A stretch of DNA of 64,000 nucleotides from Cavenderia fasciculata (lineage: Eukaryota; Evosea; Eumycetozoa; Acytosteliales; Cavenderiaceae), in assembly GCF_000203815.1 (NCBI RefSeq), contig NW_004457713.1, positions 201,358 through 265,357 of the forward strand, given 5' to 3'. Below are positions 12,093 through 23,936 of this stretch, piece by piece. How positions within the stretch are numbered: position 1 is the first letter of the stretch; every line of letters begins with the position of its first letter. The notes beneath the pieces were generated by a model, which ran no database searches, was not told where the DNA came from, and saw nothing but the letters and a program-made list of their open reading frames with translations. Position numbers and translations under genes: made by a program.

Positions 12093-12751
12093 TTTTGAAA
12101 GTAAGAAAGAAAATTTAATAAAATTAATTATTTATAAATAAATAGTAGTTGAGAGAAGAAAGAGAGAGATGTATACTAGTATAATGAAATGATTGTTGCA
12201 TGCCTCTTTTTTATTTCTTTTCTTTTGGATTAAGTGATTTATTTTATTGATTGATTAACCACCACAATATAAAATGTGGATAATAACTGGTTTGATCACC
12301 ACACGCACAAGTAGCCTGTACCAATTCCAAATTCAAAGGTATGTGGTTTTAAAATTATGTACCTACCTTTTTTGAGGTTGAATGAGGGTATTTTTTGATC
12401 CCTAAACACATAAATATTGTTGTGTGTTGTGTGTGTACTTACACACTGCACACACACTTAATGTAATAAATCTAGCCTGATGATGGGTGATCGATAATTT
12501 TCATTGCAATGAAACAAATAAATAAAATCACTTTTATCTCTCTCTTTGTTGTAATTATATATATATACAACTATAAACTAGTGATTGTTGTTGTTATTTT
12601 AGATATGCTATTTGAAAAAGGTTCAACGAATAAAAAATCTTGAAGATATATATTTTTGTTATTTTTTTTGAATATCTCTCTCTCTATAAAACTCTAAATT
12701 CATTTGTTCATTCTTGATTATTTGTATTTCTATTTATATTTATATAAACTT
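12093..12751. promoter_or_regulatory. Divergent intergenic region with TG/CA inverted tract
   Basis: 659 bases between divergent genes. It contains a GT-rich run followed by a CA-rich run at about 12418-12460 that could pair with itself, and a T-rich stretch with CT repeats just before the downstream gene. I see no coding sequence. It presumably drives both flanking genes. Confidence 0.45.
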
Positions 12752-15471
12752 ATGAATCAATTAAATATAGAACAAAGATTAATAGAATTGGTAGTAAAGA
12801 ATAAATGGTTATTTCAATTAATATTGTCATTGTGCAAGAGATCAAGAAAGGCATGTGATTCATTGACTTTGCATCACTTTGATAGAAAGTTTCCATCTAG
12901 TAATAGTTTGTTACTAAACTTTGAAGTAGCTATTAGAGAAAACTATTGGGACTATTATGCATTGGAGATGATTGTAAAGAATCGTCACTTTGGTCTGATC
13001 AAAGATCGTATAAAGAGTAATCGTCACATCTTTATCAACAAGACTGGTCTATGTGATTTCCTCAGGACTTGTACAGATCAGAAAGTGTTTGATTTGGTGT
13101 ATCAACATTATCGATCGGCTTTTGCACACCCTGAACTATTAACATGTGCAGCTCAAGGAGGGTCATTACACATATTCCAAACTTTGTTTCAACAAACCTC
13201 CCCCATCACATTTTCAAGAGAAGAATCATTGGAAGTGGCCATTGTTGGTGGACATTTGGATATTATGACCTATTTATCACAACACTATCATCAAGAGACA
13301 AACAAGAGAAAACAAGTTTATTATGATCGAGCCATTAATCATGATAGTCATCAGGTCTATGATCATTATTGTAGATTATATGGTGCTCCAGACGAGACTA
13401 TTGGAATGGTTAGAGTTAGTGGTAGATGTATTGTAAATGGAGATATTGATTATATAGTAGACACTATACCAGTAGAATCAAAACTTTCAATTTTCAATTC
13501 ATATCATATTATTTATCGTCACAAAAATAATGACTATGATAAACAACTAAAAGTATTTTCAAAACTATTAGGAAAAGAAAAAGATATCAATATTAAAGAC
13601 ATTTCAAATGATATTGAACAAATTGCAAAGAAAAATGGTTGGTCATTGACAGAGGATCAAATTAAAATGCATACCATTCAAAAAATTATAGTTGATTCAA
13701 ATCAAACAGATTCAATTGATCGTACAATATTAAAAGAATCAATTCAATTTGGTTTAATTAATTCTTTTAAATTTATTTTATTAAATTTAAATTTTGATAA
13801 TAATATTGGTAAAAATATATAAAAAGAAACAAATAATAATCATTATATTAATTTTTTATTTTGTTTTAAAAGAAAAAAAAGGAGAATTATTAGGATTATT
13901 ATGTAGATATGGAGAATTGGAACATTTTAAATATTTATATCAATCAAGAGAGGATTTACAAGAATTTAAAAATGTGGAATGGATGAATGAATATGTTGAT
14001 TGGAAAATGTTGGTAGAAAGAGAAAAGGTTGATATTTTAGAATTTATTTTAGATGTTTGTCCAGAAATGATTGATAAAATTCATTTTACATCAATCAAGA
14101 TATCAGATGCAGTGGTAGAATTTTGTTGGTCTAGAAATATTTTATACAAATTGTATAGTGGTTATTTAACAGATGAAGCTTTATTTAATTTAATAATGCG
14201 GTCACCCTATTTTAACTCTATAGTTTCAATGACACCAATGGAAAGACAAGATTTTGAAAAAAATCCAATTTCTTTTAATAGAAATGCATTTTTAATCATT
14301 GATCCAATTAGAATTGTATTATTGTTTTGTCAAATTGGTGATACAAAATTATTGGACCAATATTTTAAAATATTGGTAGAAATTAGAGATCAAATTTCAA
14401 ATTGGACTACAACTCTTGCTCATTATAATATTGAAATTTCTAAACAATCAACAACAACTCCTCCATCCTTTACACCGGTAGCAACAAAAAAACAAATAGA
14501 AGAAACCAATAATCAAGATGTATTTTTTACAAAACGTGCTCAATTGTACATTAATAATTATTATTTATATTGTTTTTTGGATCAAATTGCAAAAAGTGGT
14601 TCAATCAAATTAATTCAACACGTCATTCAAAATATTGAACAAGTTTATCATTTTGATGTCAATAATCAGCGAGTCGGTGTTACTTTTGGTACAGATATTG
14701 CTTTTAAATTGGCAGGTGAAACTGGTAATATTGATCTTTATAAATCAATCATTAAAAATCATCGTGATAAAAAAGCTGAAGTTTTATTAACTCTTGGTTT
14801 AACTTCAAAACATGGTAGATTTGATTTATTTAATTATTTATGGTAAAAGAAAAAAAACAAAGATAAAAGAAAGAAAAAAGAAATTTATATTAATTTTTCT
14901 ATTTAGTTATAATAATGTAGTACCAGATCCATCATTTCCAGTTCATCATTTAATATTACATAATCATTTTAATTTATTGGATTGTTATATAAATTATAGA
15001 CAATCAAAACAACCAAACAAAAGTATTCATCAATCATTTATTCAATCAATTGCTATTCAATCTATTTTTATTGGTTGTAATATTTCAACCTTTCAATATC
15101 TTTGTAAAAGATATTTTGAAATTGAAAAAGAGGAAAAGGAGGAAAAAGAGGAAAAAGAAAATGAAAATGAAATGTTGGAATGGAATTGGCAATTTAATAA
15201 TAATAATTTAAATGACAAGGTACCAGATTGTTTACCTTTATATAAAACTAATAATAATATACAAAATGAAATTGATACATTTGTAAGTTCAACAATGAAA
15301 TCATCAACTCAAACACTTCATAGAAACATTCCACCAGAATTAAAATATTATTTAATTCAATTAAATCTTTATGAATTGGAAATGGATGAACGACAAAATG
15401 TACAAAATAATAATAATAATAATAATAGTAAAAAATCATCTATTTTTAATTTATTTGGAAAAGGTAAATGA
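12752..15471 (+). CDS. Ankyrin-repeat-like protein (dictyostelid expansion family)
   Basis: Three exons: 12752-13808, 13873-14842 and 14907-15471; introns are GT-AG and frame is kept (junctions give IEKKGELLGLLCRYG and NYLCYNNVVPDP). The ATG at 12752 is used because the open frame upstream of it has no ATG. Product about 863 residues. The N-terminus resembles an F-box-like helical start (LIELVVKNKWLFQLILSLCK). Then come degenerate ankyrin-like helical pairs such as LLTCAAQGGSLHIFQTLFQ, EVAIVGGHLDIMTYLSQHY and GLTSKHGRFDLFNYL. A Glu/Lys-rich segment and an Asn run lie near the C-terminus. Members of this family are numerous in some dictyostelids; the function is unknown, and protein-protein recognition is likely from the repeats. 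Confidence 0.75.
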
Positions 15472-15645
15472 ATTTTAAAATGTAATGTAACTATAATAAA
15501 TCAAATAATAAATTAAAAAATATCAAAAAAAAACAGATATTTAATTTATAACCACACACACAATTCAAAAAAAAGGTTTAAGTTTTTTCAATCATTCTTT
15601 TCATTCATTTTCATTTTCATTTTTGCAGTTGTTATTTAAAAAAGA

Positions 15646-17225
15646 ATGAAAAGAGTATTAATTATAGGAGGAGGTATAAGTGGTATAACATCAGTTAAAG
15701 CATCATTGGAATGTGGAGGATTAGAACCTTTATGCTTGGAACAAGAAGATGATTTATTTGGTAATTGGAGTAAGAGATCAGGTAAACTATGGGATTCTCT
15801 ACAGACAAATGTATCGGTCAATATATTTGTATTCTCTGATTACCCTTATCCAGATGATGTTATTAAACAAGAGTTTGCAACAAAATCTCAAGTACAAGAT
15901 TATTTAAATGGTTATATCGATCATTTTAATCTAAGAAAACATTTTAAAACTGGTTGTAAAGTTGTCCAAGTTGAACAAATCAAAGAGGTTAAAACTACTT
16001 GGAAAGTAGATTATGAAACAAATGGTAAAATCATTACTGAAACTTTTGATTTTATTATCATTGCTACTGGAATGTTTAGTAAACAATCAATTAAATCTAC
16101 TAGTTTACCTAATTTTGAAAATGTAAATTTAAAAACAAAAAAGTAAAAAGAATCTATTTTAATTATCTTTTTTTTCTTTTTCTTTAGTTTACTGGTAATA
16201 TAACATTTTCAAAAGATTATAAAAATCCTATACCTTTTTATAATAAAAGAGTAATGGTAATGGGAGAAGGATGTAGTGGATGTGAAATTGCATCAGAATT
16301 GTCATCTGATCCAAATGTATCAAAAGTATTTCATCATGTTGGACATAATAATTGGATAGTATCAAGAAGATTAGAACCAAGACCTGGATTTATATTCCCA
16401 TTTGATGTTGTCATGTTTTCAAGACATATTAATCAACAAAACAAGGGTAAACCATATGAAGAGATCTTTTTGGATAATAATCAAAAACTAAATGTATTGT
16501 GTCAGAATCAAGCAGTGGTACCAGAATTACAAGTTGATATGAATAGACCTGGTTTTATTGCCATTTCAGATACCTATGTCGAAGCTGTAAAATCAAAAAA
16601 GATTCAACGTATCAAAGAAAAGGTTGAAAGTTTGGATGGTAAAACGATTCAATTCGTTCAACAACCGTCAAATATACAATCATCATTAGAGATTGATGAA
16701 ATTATAATGGCAACTGGATATGATGTAGATTTACCATTCTTTTCAAAAGAGTTGCAAAAAGTGATTGAATTTAAAAATCATCCAATGGCACCTGCAGTAC
16801 TTTACAAGACTGTATTTCATCCAGATTTGGATAATCTAGCATTTGTTGGATGGTTTAAAAATGCTTTTGCGCCGACCATGGAATTACAAGCTCGTTGGGC
16901 AACTCAAATATTTTCTGGTGTCCTCCCACCAATCGATAAAAACATAATGCGTCAAGGATTGGAATTGGAAAGAAATATTAGAGATTCCTATCCAAATAGA
17001 CAATATCAACATGGTGAATATGTAGATTTTAGTGATGACCTAGCCAGTCAAATTGGTGCTCTTCCAGATTTTGAAAAGATTAAACTACACGATGAAAGAT
17101 TGTATAATATGTTGTGGTATAATTTTACTAGTCCTGCTTCTTATCGTATGGTTGGTCATGGTTCAAATTTGGAATTGGCTATTCAAACTATTGAAAAACT
17201 TAATAATCATTATCATCATCTTTAA
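15646..17225 (+). CDS. Flavin-containing monooxygenase (FMO-like)
   Basis: Two exons, 15646-16122 and 16188-17225, about 505 residues. The donor at 16123 is chosen because it is the one that keeps frame into FTGNITFSKDYKNPIPF. The FAD-binding Rossmann motif is at the N-terminus (VLIIGGGISGITSV), the NADPH-binding motif follows the splice (VMVMGEGCSGCEIAS), and the FMO-type ATG motif is present (IIMATGYDVDLPF). These enzymes use NADPH and O2 to oxygenate soft nucleophiles such as amine or sulfur compounds. The FMO signature segment after the splice lacks the usual His, so substrate range may differ. There is no C-terminal membrane anchor, suggesting a soluble cytosolic enzyme. Confidence 0.85.
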
Positions 17226-17314
17226 AAAGAAAGAAAAGAAAATAAATAAAAATTAATTAAATTAAAAAAAAGAGACTTACACATTATATTACTTCTTTGG
17301 AATATGGAATGTAC

Positions 17315-17394
17315 GTGTTTTGGTAGATTTGTAAATAGGTGTATGTTTTAAAGTTATATTAGAGCTACACCTATTCATAAATCTACCAAAACAC
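17315..17394. repeat. 29-bp inverted repeat (hairpin)
   Basis: Arms 17315-17343 and 17366-17394 are reverse complements at 27 of 29 positions, with a 22-base loop. It lies about 90 bases after the FMO stop codon. It could be a small palindromic (MITE-like) element or a structured 3' processing site. Confidence 0.7.
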
Positions 17395-17730
17395 CTTCAA
17401 TACTCTTGGTATCTCTGTTTGCATATCGATTTTTAGTGGTCTCTAGAGATTTCTGTTATTCAGAATCTGTATGTACTGCGCAGACCTCTAGAATAGAATA
17501 ATGAGATGCTAAAAATACAATACAAGTACTAGATACAAGATAGATTGTCATAGAAATATGAATGATAAAAATACATAATAAAAACAATGAAAACGAGAGA
17601 TCATCGTTCGCCTATTAGTGGTTCTTATGGTCATCTACCACTAACCTCCTATGTAGAGGATAAAAAGTACAAGGCCACCTTTCATTCGCACCAAACCGTG
17701 GGAGGAATAGCACCCATATATTGGGAAAGG

Positions 17731-17890
17731 TGCAAAAAGGTGCAAAAAGGTGCAAAAAGGTGCAAAAAGGTGCAAAAAGGTGCAAAAAGGTGCAAAAAGG
17801 TGCAAAAAGGTGCAAAAAGGTGCAAAAAGGTGCAAAAAGGTGCAAAAAGGTGCAAAAAGGTGCAAAAAGGTGCAAAAAGGTGCAAAAAGG
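17731..17890. repeat. 16 perfect tandem copies of a 10-bp unit
   Basis: The unit TGCAAAAAGG is repeated 16 times without a single mismatch and is followed by a partial TGC. Ten is not a multiple of three, so it stays open in every frame of both strands and gives spurious Lys/Cys-rich or Phe/Leu-rich reading frames. On the minus strand each unit contains TTTTT, the RNA polymerase III termination signal, and the array starts about 10 bases beyond the 3' end of the adjacent tRNA gene. Confidence 0.97.
17884..17888 (-). terminator. First Pol III T5 terminator after tRNA-Glu
   Basis: On the minus strand this is TTTTT, 12 bases past the last base of the tRNA-Glu coding region, and it lies in the first of the 16 decamers. 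It is the nearest Pol III stop and would give a short trailer. The next 15 units each supply another T5 at 10-base spacing. Confidence 0.75.
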
Positions 17891-17900
17891 TGCTAGGAGC

Positions 17901-17971
17901 TCCCCTGCCGGGAATCGAACCCGGGGTGTCAGTGTGAGAGACTAAAGTGTTACCGACTACACCACAGAGGA
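17901..17971 (-). tRNA. tRNA-Glu (anticodon CUC)
   Basis: The 71-base sequence folds as a complete cloverleaf on the minus strand. The acceptor stem TCCTCTG/CAGGGGA has seven pairs including one G-U. The D stem is GTGT/ACAC, the anticodon stem TTAGT/ACTGA, the loop CTCTCAC with anticodon CTC, a 4-base variable region, and the T stem CCGGG/CCCGG with loop TTCGATT. A and B boxes are intact and no intron is present. CCA is not encoded. A poly-T terminator array follows, and a TRE-type retrotransposon end lies upstream. Confidence 0.95.
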
Positions 17972-18019
17972 ATCGATGCCTTGTTTTCAATCTCGGTTTG
18001 GCCTAGGTTGCCACGATTT

Positions 18020-18697
18020 TTTTCATTGCCAGAATAATGAAACGTACCCCAGCTGACACCAATACAATATGCTACGCATGCCACACTGTATTCGATGGGG
18101 ATACACACACATCTCCAATCATACACCATTTGTTTGAATGTATACACGTTCAACCACGAGCTCCACTGTTTAGCAAGTTGATTCTCGACTGGACCGACAA
18201 CAGAGTGCAGTGGAATGTCCACGCTCTCAACTTCACCAAGCAGAGAACACATCACAGACGCTATGTCAATGCTGTTGCTATACTCTTCCATCGCACATGG
18301 TGCCACCACCTGAATGTGCAATTCGACTTTGACGATGACCATCGCAACTACTCTCTCGACCCAAACGAAGCAGCAATCGTTACCAAACGATTCAAACTAT
18401 AATCTATCTTGAATACCCGAAACTAATCCAAAACTGCAAGTCGATTCTAGCTAAATGTCAACCTGATCGATGGTCGGTCACTAATCTCGAACTGATCGCA
18501 AACTTTAGTAAATTCTCTCTCATTTGGGGCAAACTAGCTTCACCCTATCGCATTCCCTCCTTCCTAACTAAAACTAACCACTATCTAACAACTACTCCAA
18601 ATTAAACAATAATAATTAAATCATTAATTTAAAAATAAACAATATGACTTCAGCGGTGATGAAGAGGTCAAAGATTTTATTAAAAAAAAAAAAAAAA
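18020..18697 (+). mobile_element. 3' end of a TRE-like non-LTR retrotransposon (LINE)
   Basis: A 5'-truncated element. An open frame at 18037-18402 has a zinc-knuckle-like CYACHTVF ... HHLFECIH pattern as found downstream of the reverse transcriptase in dictyostelid TRE elements. Clear coding similarity continues in another frame at 18405-18605 (RWSVTNLELIANFSKFSLIW) to a natural-looking C-terminus, so one frameshift separates the two parts. An AT-rich 3' UTR and a 16-base A run at 18682-18697 form the expected poly(A) end. The element starts about 50-60 bases upstream of the tRNA-Glu gene and points away from it. TRE5-type elements are known to insert about 50 bp upstream of tRNA genes, which fits. 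The reverse transcriptase itself is missing. Confidence 0.72.
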
Positions 18698-18765
18698 GAT
18701 TTTTTTCCTTATATTACCTTTCTTCCAGAAAGGAGGACGGTGGATTGCCAAAAGTGATACGAGGA

Positions 18766-18809
18766 GTCAGTGTGAGAGACTAAAGTGTTACCGACTACAC
18801 TACAAGGGA
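18766..18809 (-). pseudogene. Partial tRNA-Glu copy (5' half)
   Basis: Bases 18766-18809 match the acceptor 5' strand, D arm and anticodon arm of the intact tRNA-Glu, including the CTC anticodon loop, but the variable region, T arm and 3' acceptor strand are absent. About 30 bases of 5' flank (CTTGTTGACAACCTCGG-like) are also shared with the intact copy. It is a relic of a tandem tRNA duplication and lacks the B box, so it should not be transcribed. Confidence 0.8.
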
Positions 18810-19477
18810 TGGCTTGTTGACAACCTCGGTTTGCCCTAAGTCAATATATACCTGGGTTCCAATGAGAGAAACTAAAGGGTAGACCATAACTTGTTCAAAA
18901 ATAATCCAACTACCATACCAACTATGACCTACTACTAACCACTGAAAGGACGGTGATGAATCAGTGATATGAGTGACCCATTCTAATGAGAAGCAGAGGG
19001 GGTCATAAATTATTAACCCTGACAATAAATTATTTACAACCTAATTAATAGAGAGTAGTAAGTAAAAGGGGAAACCGTCTCAACACTAGGTCACCAGTGC
19101 ATCTCTTGATCTATAAACTACTTGATACATACGTATTTACTACCATTGATCCTTCTACCATAAAAGTATGATAGAGAATGTTAGAATACAGCAATGATTA
19201 CAACAGGTCGAATCCAAATGAATCATCAGGTTGTAAATACATACAACTATCAATCAGGACTGATCAAACTATAGCTCATTCCACAAAACTCTTCTCTCTA
19301 ATTTCTTTATATATATAAATATAACAAAGCAAAACAACTACAGAATAAAATAGAATAATAATTCATAATAACCCAACACCATTCATGAACAACCCTTTTG
19401 ATAAAAAAAAAAAAAAAAAACAAAGTTACACCCACTGCAGCCTATCTATATTTCTATCTTTGACTTTACCGATCCAT
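18810..19477. other. Intergenic region without a clear gene
   Basis: About 670 bases. The first 30 repeat the tRNA-Glu 5' flank. A further weak resemblance to the tRNA-Glu anticodon arm occurs at about 18851-18890 and may be a third, older relic. The rest is unremarkable AT-rich sequence with an A run at about 19402-19419 ahead of the next gene. No coding signal was seen. Confidence 0.5.
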
Positions 19478-22123
19478 ATGGTACGTTATAGTTTCCAATC
19501 CGATACGATCGTTAAAAACATTGCTAGAATCATCCCATTCACAAATGTAAGCACAACTATTATAAAGCAATGATGATGATATGATTGCACTTGAAGATGA
19601 TTACTTGGTATTTATTATTTATTTATTCTAAAACAGATTAAAGGATGTAATGATGAAAGATGTAATGAATCAAACAAAGAACAACATGATAGAGTGATTA
19701 AAAGTGTACTATGTAATATTGTATTGTTTAGAAGGATTATATCAGTATCTTCTTTCAACAACAAAGATATAAAGACATACAAGTTTAATCAATTACCAAA
19801 CAAGATTGGTTGGTATCTCAGATGTGGGCATATCAATCAATTAAAACAAAGAATTGAAAGAGAAGAAAAAGAATTACATCAATTATTTAATAATACTTTA
19901 TCCTCTTCATCATCATCATCATCATCTTCTTCTTCAACTTTATCATCATCATTTACAATTAAAAAAGATTATTTATTTGATGATGATCATTTAAAATGGA
20001 ATTATAAAACAACAGAAGATATATGTTCATTTAATGGTCAAGATAAACAACACTTGGAGATATTTAGATATCTGTTTGAAAAGAAACCTGAATGGTTTAA
20101 CCACCCAGATTGTTTCAAGATTGCAGCAAGTAAAGGCAACATAGAGATATTTAAAATATTGGCCGATAATACAGTCCCTATCAAACCATCATTTGACATG
20201 AATGAATGTATTACTGTTGCCATTAAAGGAATGCATCCAGACATGGCAAGGTATTTATTGGAAATGAATAATTACAAATTCCAAATGGTCAAACATTCAT
20301 TTTATTTAAAGGGTCGTTTATTGCAATACAACCAATCAGATTTAATCAAACTTGCTAGAATCTTTATTGGCATTTGCAACCAAAACAATGATAGAGTCAA
20401 AATGGAGAGGATTTTTGCACATTTCTTTATTGATCTAGTCATGCCATCTCAAGATATAGATCTGGTTAAAGAAGCGACCGGCCACTATTCTTACTCGATA
20501 GAAGGTGTACTTGATCAATTACTCAGTAGTGGTGCGCCAAAAGACATGAATCTCGATCAACACATTGATTTTATCAAACAAGTTATAAAACTAAACACCA
20601 TAGAATATGAACAACGGTTTGATATGGCAAACAAATTTGTTGCCAAGTATGTCATTGACGAGGAGATGGATTGTATTGAAAAGAGTAGTCTGGAAATGGA
20701 TCAATATTATTACAATAATAATCATTTCGATAGTATTTATCAACTATCAACCAAACAATCTCGTTGGTATATGTTTATGTTTAGCATTATGCACATCCTA
20801 CCACCAGCTCATATTTTCAAAGTACGTGTCAAAGATGAACAAAAAACAGAGTTTATCGAAATGGTATACAAGATGTATGGATGGGGATTCATCATGAACC
20901 AAGGTAGATTAGAGCATGTCAAGTTGGCACATTCAATGGGTTTGATAGATCCAAATGATTTATTTGTCCCAAAACATAAAGACGGTCATCAAACAATGAA
21001 TATAATGCAATATCTCTACGACACGAATGGAATCATCACGTCACAAACCTACAATTATACAGTGGATCAATGTGGTAGGAATGACGACAAGGTTATTATG
21101 TTTCTTTATCAACATTATCCTCACGTGATCAGTCAAGATGATATTCTCAAATATATTAAAAAATATGGTCATTATTATCTTGTTGACATACTTGTCATCA
21201 AACAAGAAGAAGCTCGATCTGATAAAAGGTGCTATATAAGGAATAGTAGGAATATCAATGCAACCCATCTTGATAAATTAATCAAAATGGGACCCGTTCA
21301 CTACTATTACGATGATCGTGTTGGTCAAAAGAGTTTTCAACTCTTGCAACAATATTATAATCATATTGACAATGATATGGAATCTGTTGAATCAACATTT
21401 CAAGAACAACTAGATATTTCAACAAAAAATAACCAAATTGATATTGTAGAATGGCTATTATTTAAACAATCAAAATGCAAACCAAACAAGACAACTATTA
21501 TATCAATTCTATCAGAATCATACAATCATCAATACAAACCACTTTACAAGTTAATCAAACGTTATTATCAAGAGGAAAATGAATCATTGGAGGAACCTTT
21601 ACAATTTAAATTGGAAACTTGGGATACCATAGCATCAAGAGGTGATATTAAAACATTTGATAAATTCATATCAAGTTGCCCTGAGCCCTCTAAAGTGTAT
21701 GAATCAGTCATCTTGGCATCCATCACTCATAATCAACTAGCATTTATTCAACACCTTGCTAACAACAATTACCAACATTTAAAGAAAATAATGGAAATGA
21801 TTAATACCTTGATGAAAACTGCTATCACCAACGATTGTCCAATGATACTGAAATACTTTTTAGATTTGGTCAAAGAAGAAAATAGTCAACCCAAAAATAT
21901 TGAAAATGCTCTTAAAATGTGTTTCATGGAAGGAAGCTTCAATTGTCTCAAAATGGTATTGGATCTAGATTATTATAATAATTCATCAATCAGTCGAGTA
22001 TATTATAAACTGTTATCAAAAGGATTATTAAAAGAAAAATCACATCTACCACTAATTACATATTATCTAATGCATCATGGTTATATAGATAATTGCGGTA
22101 ATGTAACTGTGGAAAATAATTAA
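19478..22123 (+). CDS. Ankyrin-repeat-like protein, full-length paralogue
   Basis: Two exons: 19478-19546 (MVRYSFQSDTIVKNIARIIPFTN) and 19637-22123. The short first exon and intron are conserved in the next gene, which supports the start. Product about 850 residues. After a Cys-containing N-terminus (KGCNDERCNESNKEQ) comes the family block NKIGWYLRCGHINQLKQRI, a Ser run, then degenerate ankyrin-like pairs such as EIFRYLFEKKPEWFNHPDCFK, AASKGNIEIFKILADN and IASRGDIKTFDKFISS. No TM segment or signal peptide. Likely a protein-interaction scaffold; the partner is unknown. Confidence 0.75.
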
Positions 22124-22234
22124 AATAATAAAACATTAACAAATCAGTATGCAAAGAGAAAAAAAAAACACCTCAAATCAAACTTTATAAGGTCTGCTAT
22201 TTCATTGATTGATTCATTCATTCACATGTAAGAA

Positions 22235-23936
22235 ATGAAATTAAGGATTATTCAAAGTTATGCTAGAGTCATTCCATTTCAAAGTGTAAGTAGATATAGC
22301 TATATATATAAATATATATTTGCAAAGATATTCATGTATTGATCTATCTATTCAACAGATAAATGGGTGTGAAAAATGTAATGAATCAAACAAAGAACAA
22401 CATGATAGAGTGATTAAAAGTGTAATATGTAATATAGTATTGTTTAGAAGGATTATATCAGTATCTTCTTTCAGCAACAAAGATAATATTATAAAAACAT
22501 ACAAGTTTAATCAATTACCAAACAAGATTGGTTGGTATCTCAGATGTGGTCATATCAATCAATTAAAACAAAGAATTGAAAGAGAAGAAAAAGAATTACA
22601 ACTAGATGATTCTTTTTCATCTCATCATTTAAAATGGAATTATAAAACAACAAAAGATATATGTTCGTTTAATGGTCAAGATGAACAAAACTTGGAGATA
22701 TTTAGATATTTGTTTGAAAAGATACCTGAATGGTTTAATCACCCAGATTGTTTCAAGATGGCAGCAAGTAAAGGAAATATAGAGATATTTAAAATATTGG
22801 CCGATAATACAGTCCCTATCAAACCATCATTTGACATGAATGAATGTATTCAAGTTGCCATTCAAGGAATGCATCTAGACATGGCAACGTATTTATTGGA
22901 AATGAATGATTACAAATTCAAAGTGACTAGTATATTCTCTATAAAGGGTGCTCTCTTTAAATACAGCCAGTCAGATTTAATCAAACTTGCTAGAATCTTT
23001 ATTGATATTGTTAAAAATAACGAACGAGTCACCATGGAAAAGTTATGTAGACAATATTTTTACAAGCTATTATTGGCAACTCGAGATATAGAAACGGTCA
23101 AATACGCCCATGCCAACTATTATGTCGACACTGAATTTTACCTACCTCATTCATATGTGTATTACCTCCGAAAAGGAGCACCAAAAGACATGGATCTCGA
23201 TCAACACTTAGACTTTATCAAACAAGTTCTTCAACTTTTCGATACCGATTTTGAAACAGATTTACAAAATATGGTCACTGATGAGGAGATGGATAGCATC
23301 GAAAAGAATCTTGAAAAGGATCAAGAAAACTATCACAACAATGGAAACTACTGTTATTTCGATAGTCTCTCTCAACTGTCAACCAAACAATCTCGTTGGT
23401 ATATGTTTATGTTTGGAATGTATTTCAATCAAGAATTAAATGCACATCAAAACATTGAAAGTTATTGGAGAGATTTACCTCATATTTTCAAAGTACGTGT
23501 CAAAGATGAAGAAAAGGATGATGATGAAGAGGAAGACAAAGAGGAATGGCCATCACAAGAAAAAGAAGAGTTTATAATGAAAATATGTGAAAAGTTTGGA
23601 AAGGAATTCATTATAAACCATGGTACATTGGAACATGTAAAATGGGTACATAAAATTTTAGGTTTTCGTTGTGCCAATGATATTCTATTTTATCCAAAAC
23701 ACCAAGATAGCAACCAAACATTGGCAATCGCTCAATACCTCCACGACAATGGAGTGGACCCATTTAGCAAGTCACCATACTTGGTCGATCATTTACGCAA
23801 GGGTGATGACAAGGTAATCTTGTTTATTCATCAACATTATCCTCATCTTGTCAAAAGAGATGACATTCTCAACTATATCAAGAGACATGGTTGTCATTAT
23901 TATCTTTCTAATTTGGATTTGGTAGAGCAAGGATAA
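22235..23936 (+). CDS. Ankyrin-repeat-like protein, shortened paralogue
   Basis: Exons 22235-22285 (MKLRIIQSYARVIPFQS) and 22359-23936. It is the tandem duplicate of the preceding gene, nearly identical over the first about 150 residues (NKIGWYLRCGHINQLKQRI, AASKGNIEIFKILADN). It stops after about 543 residues, roughly 300 short of the neighbour. Sequence resembling the neighbour's later coding region (its FKQSKCKPNK part) persists at about 23980-24060 beyond the stop, so the 3' part has decayed by deletion and stops. It may still make a truncated protein. Confidence 0.65.

Noticed and set aside
12418-12460. GT-run and CA-run pair as a possible cruciform regulator
   Set aside because: Simple dinucleotide repeats pair by composition; nothing ties it to a function.
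17731-17890. Possible CRISPR-like or minisatellite coding array
   Set aside because: There are no spacers; units are strictly contiguous and identical, and the genome is eukaryotic.
17587-17990. Several overlapping open frames on both strands over the decamer array, rich in Lys/Cys or Phe/Leu/His
   Set aside because: They exist only because a 10-bp unit without stops stays open in every frame; they overlap a tRNA gene.
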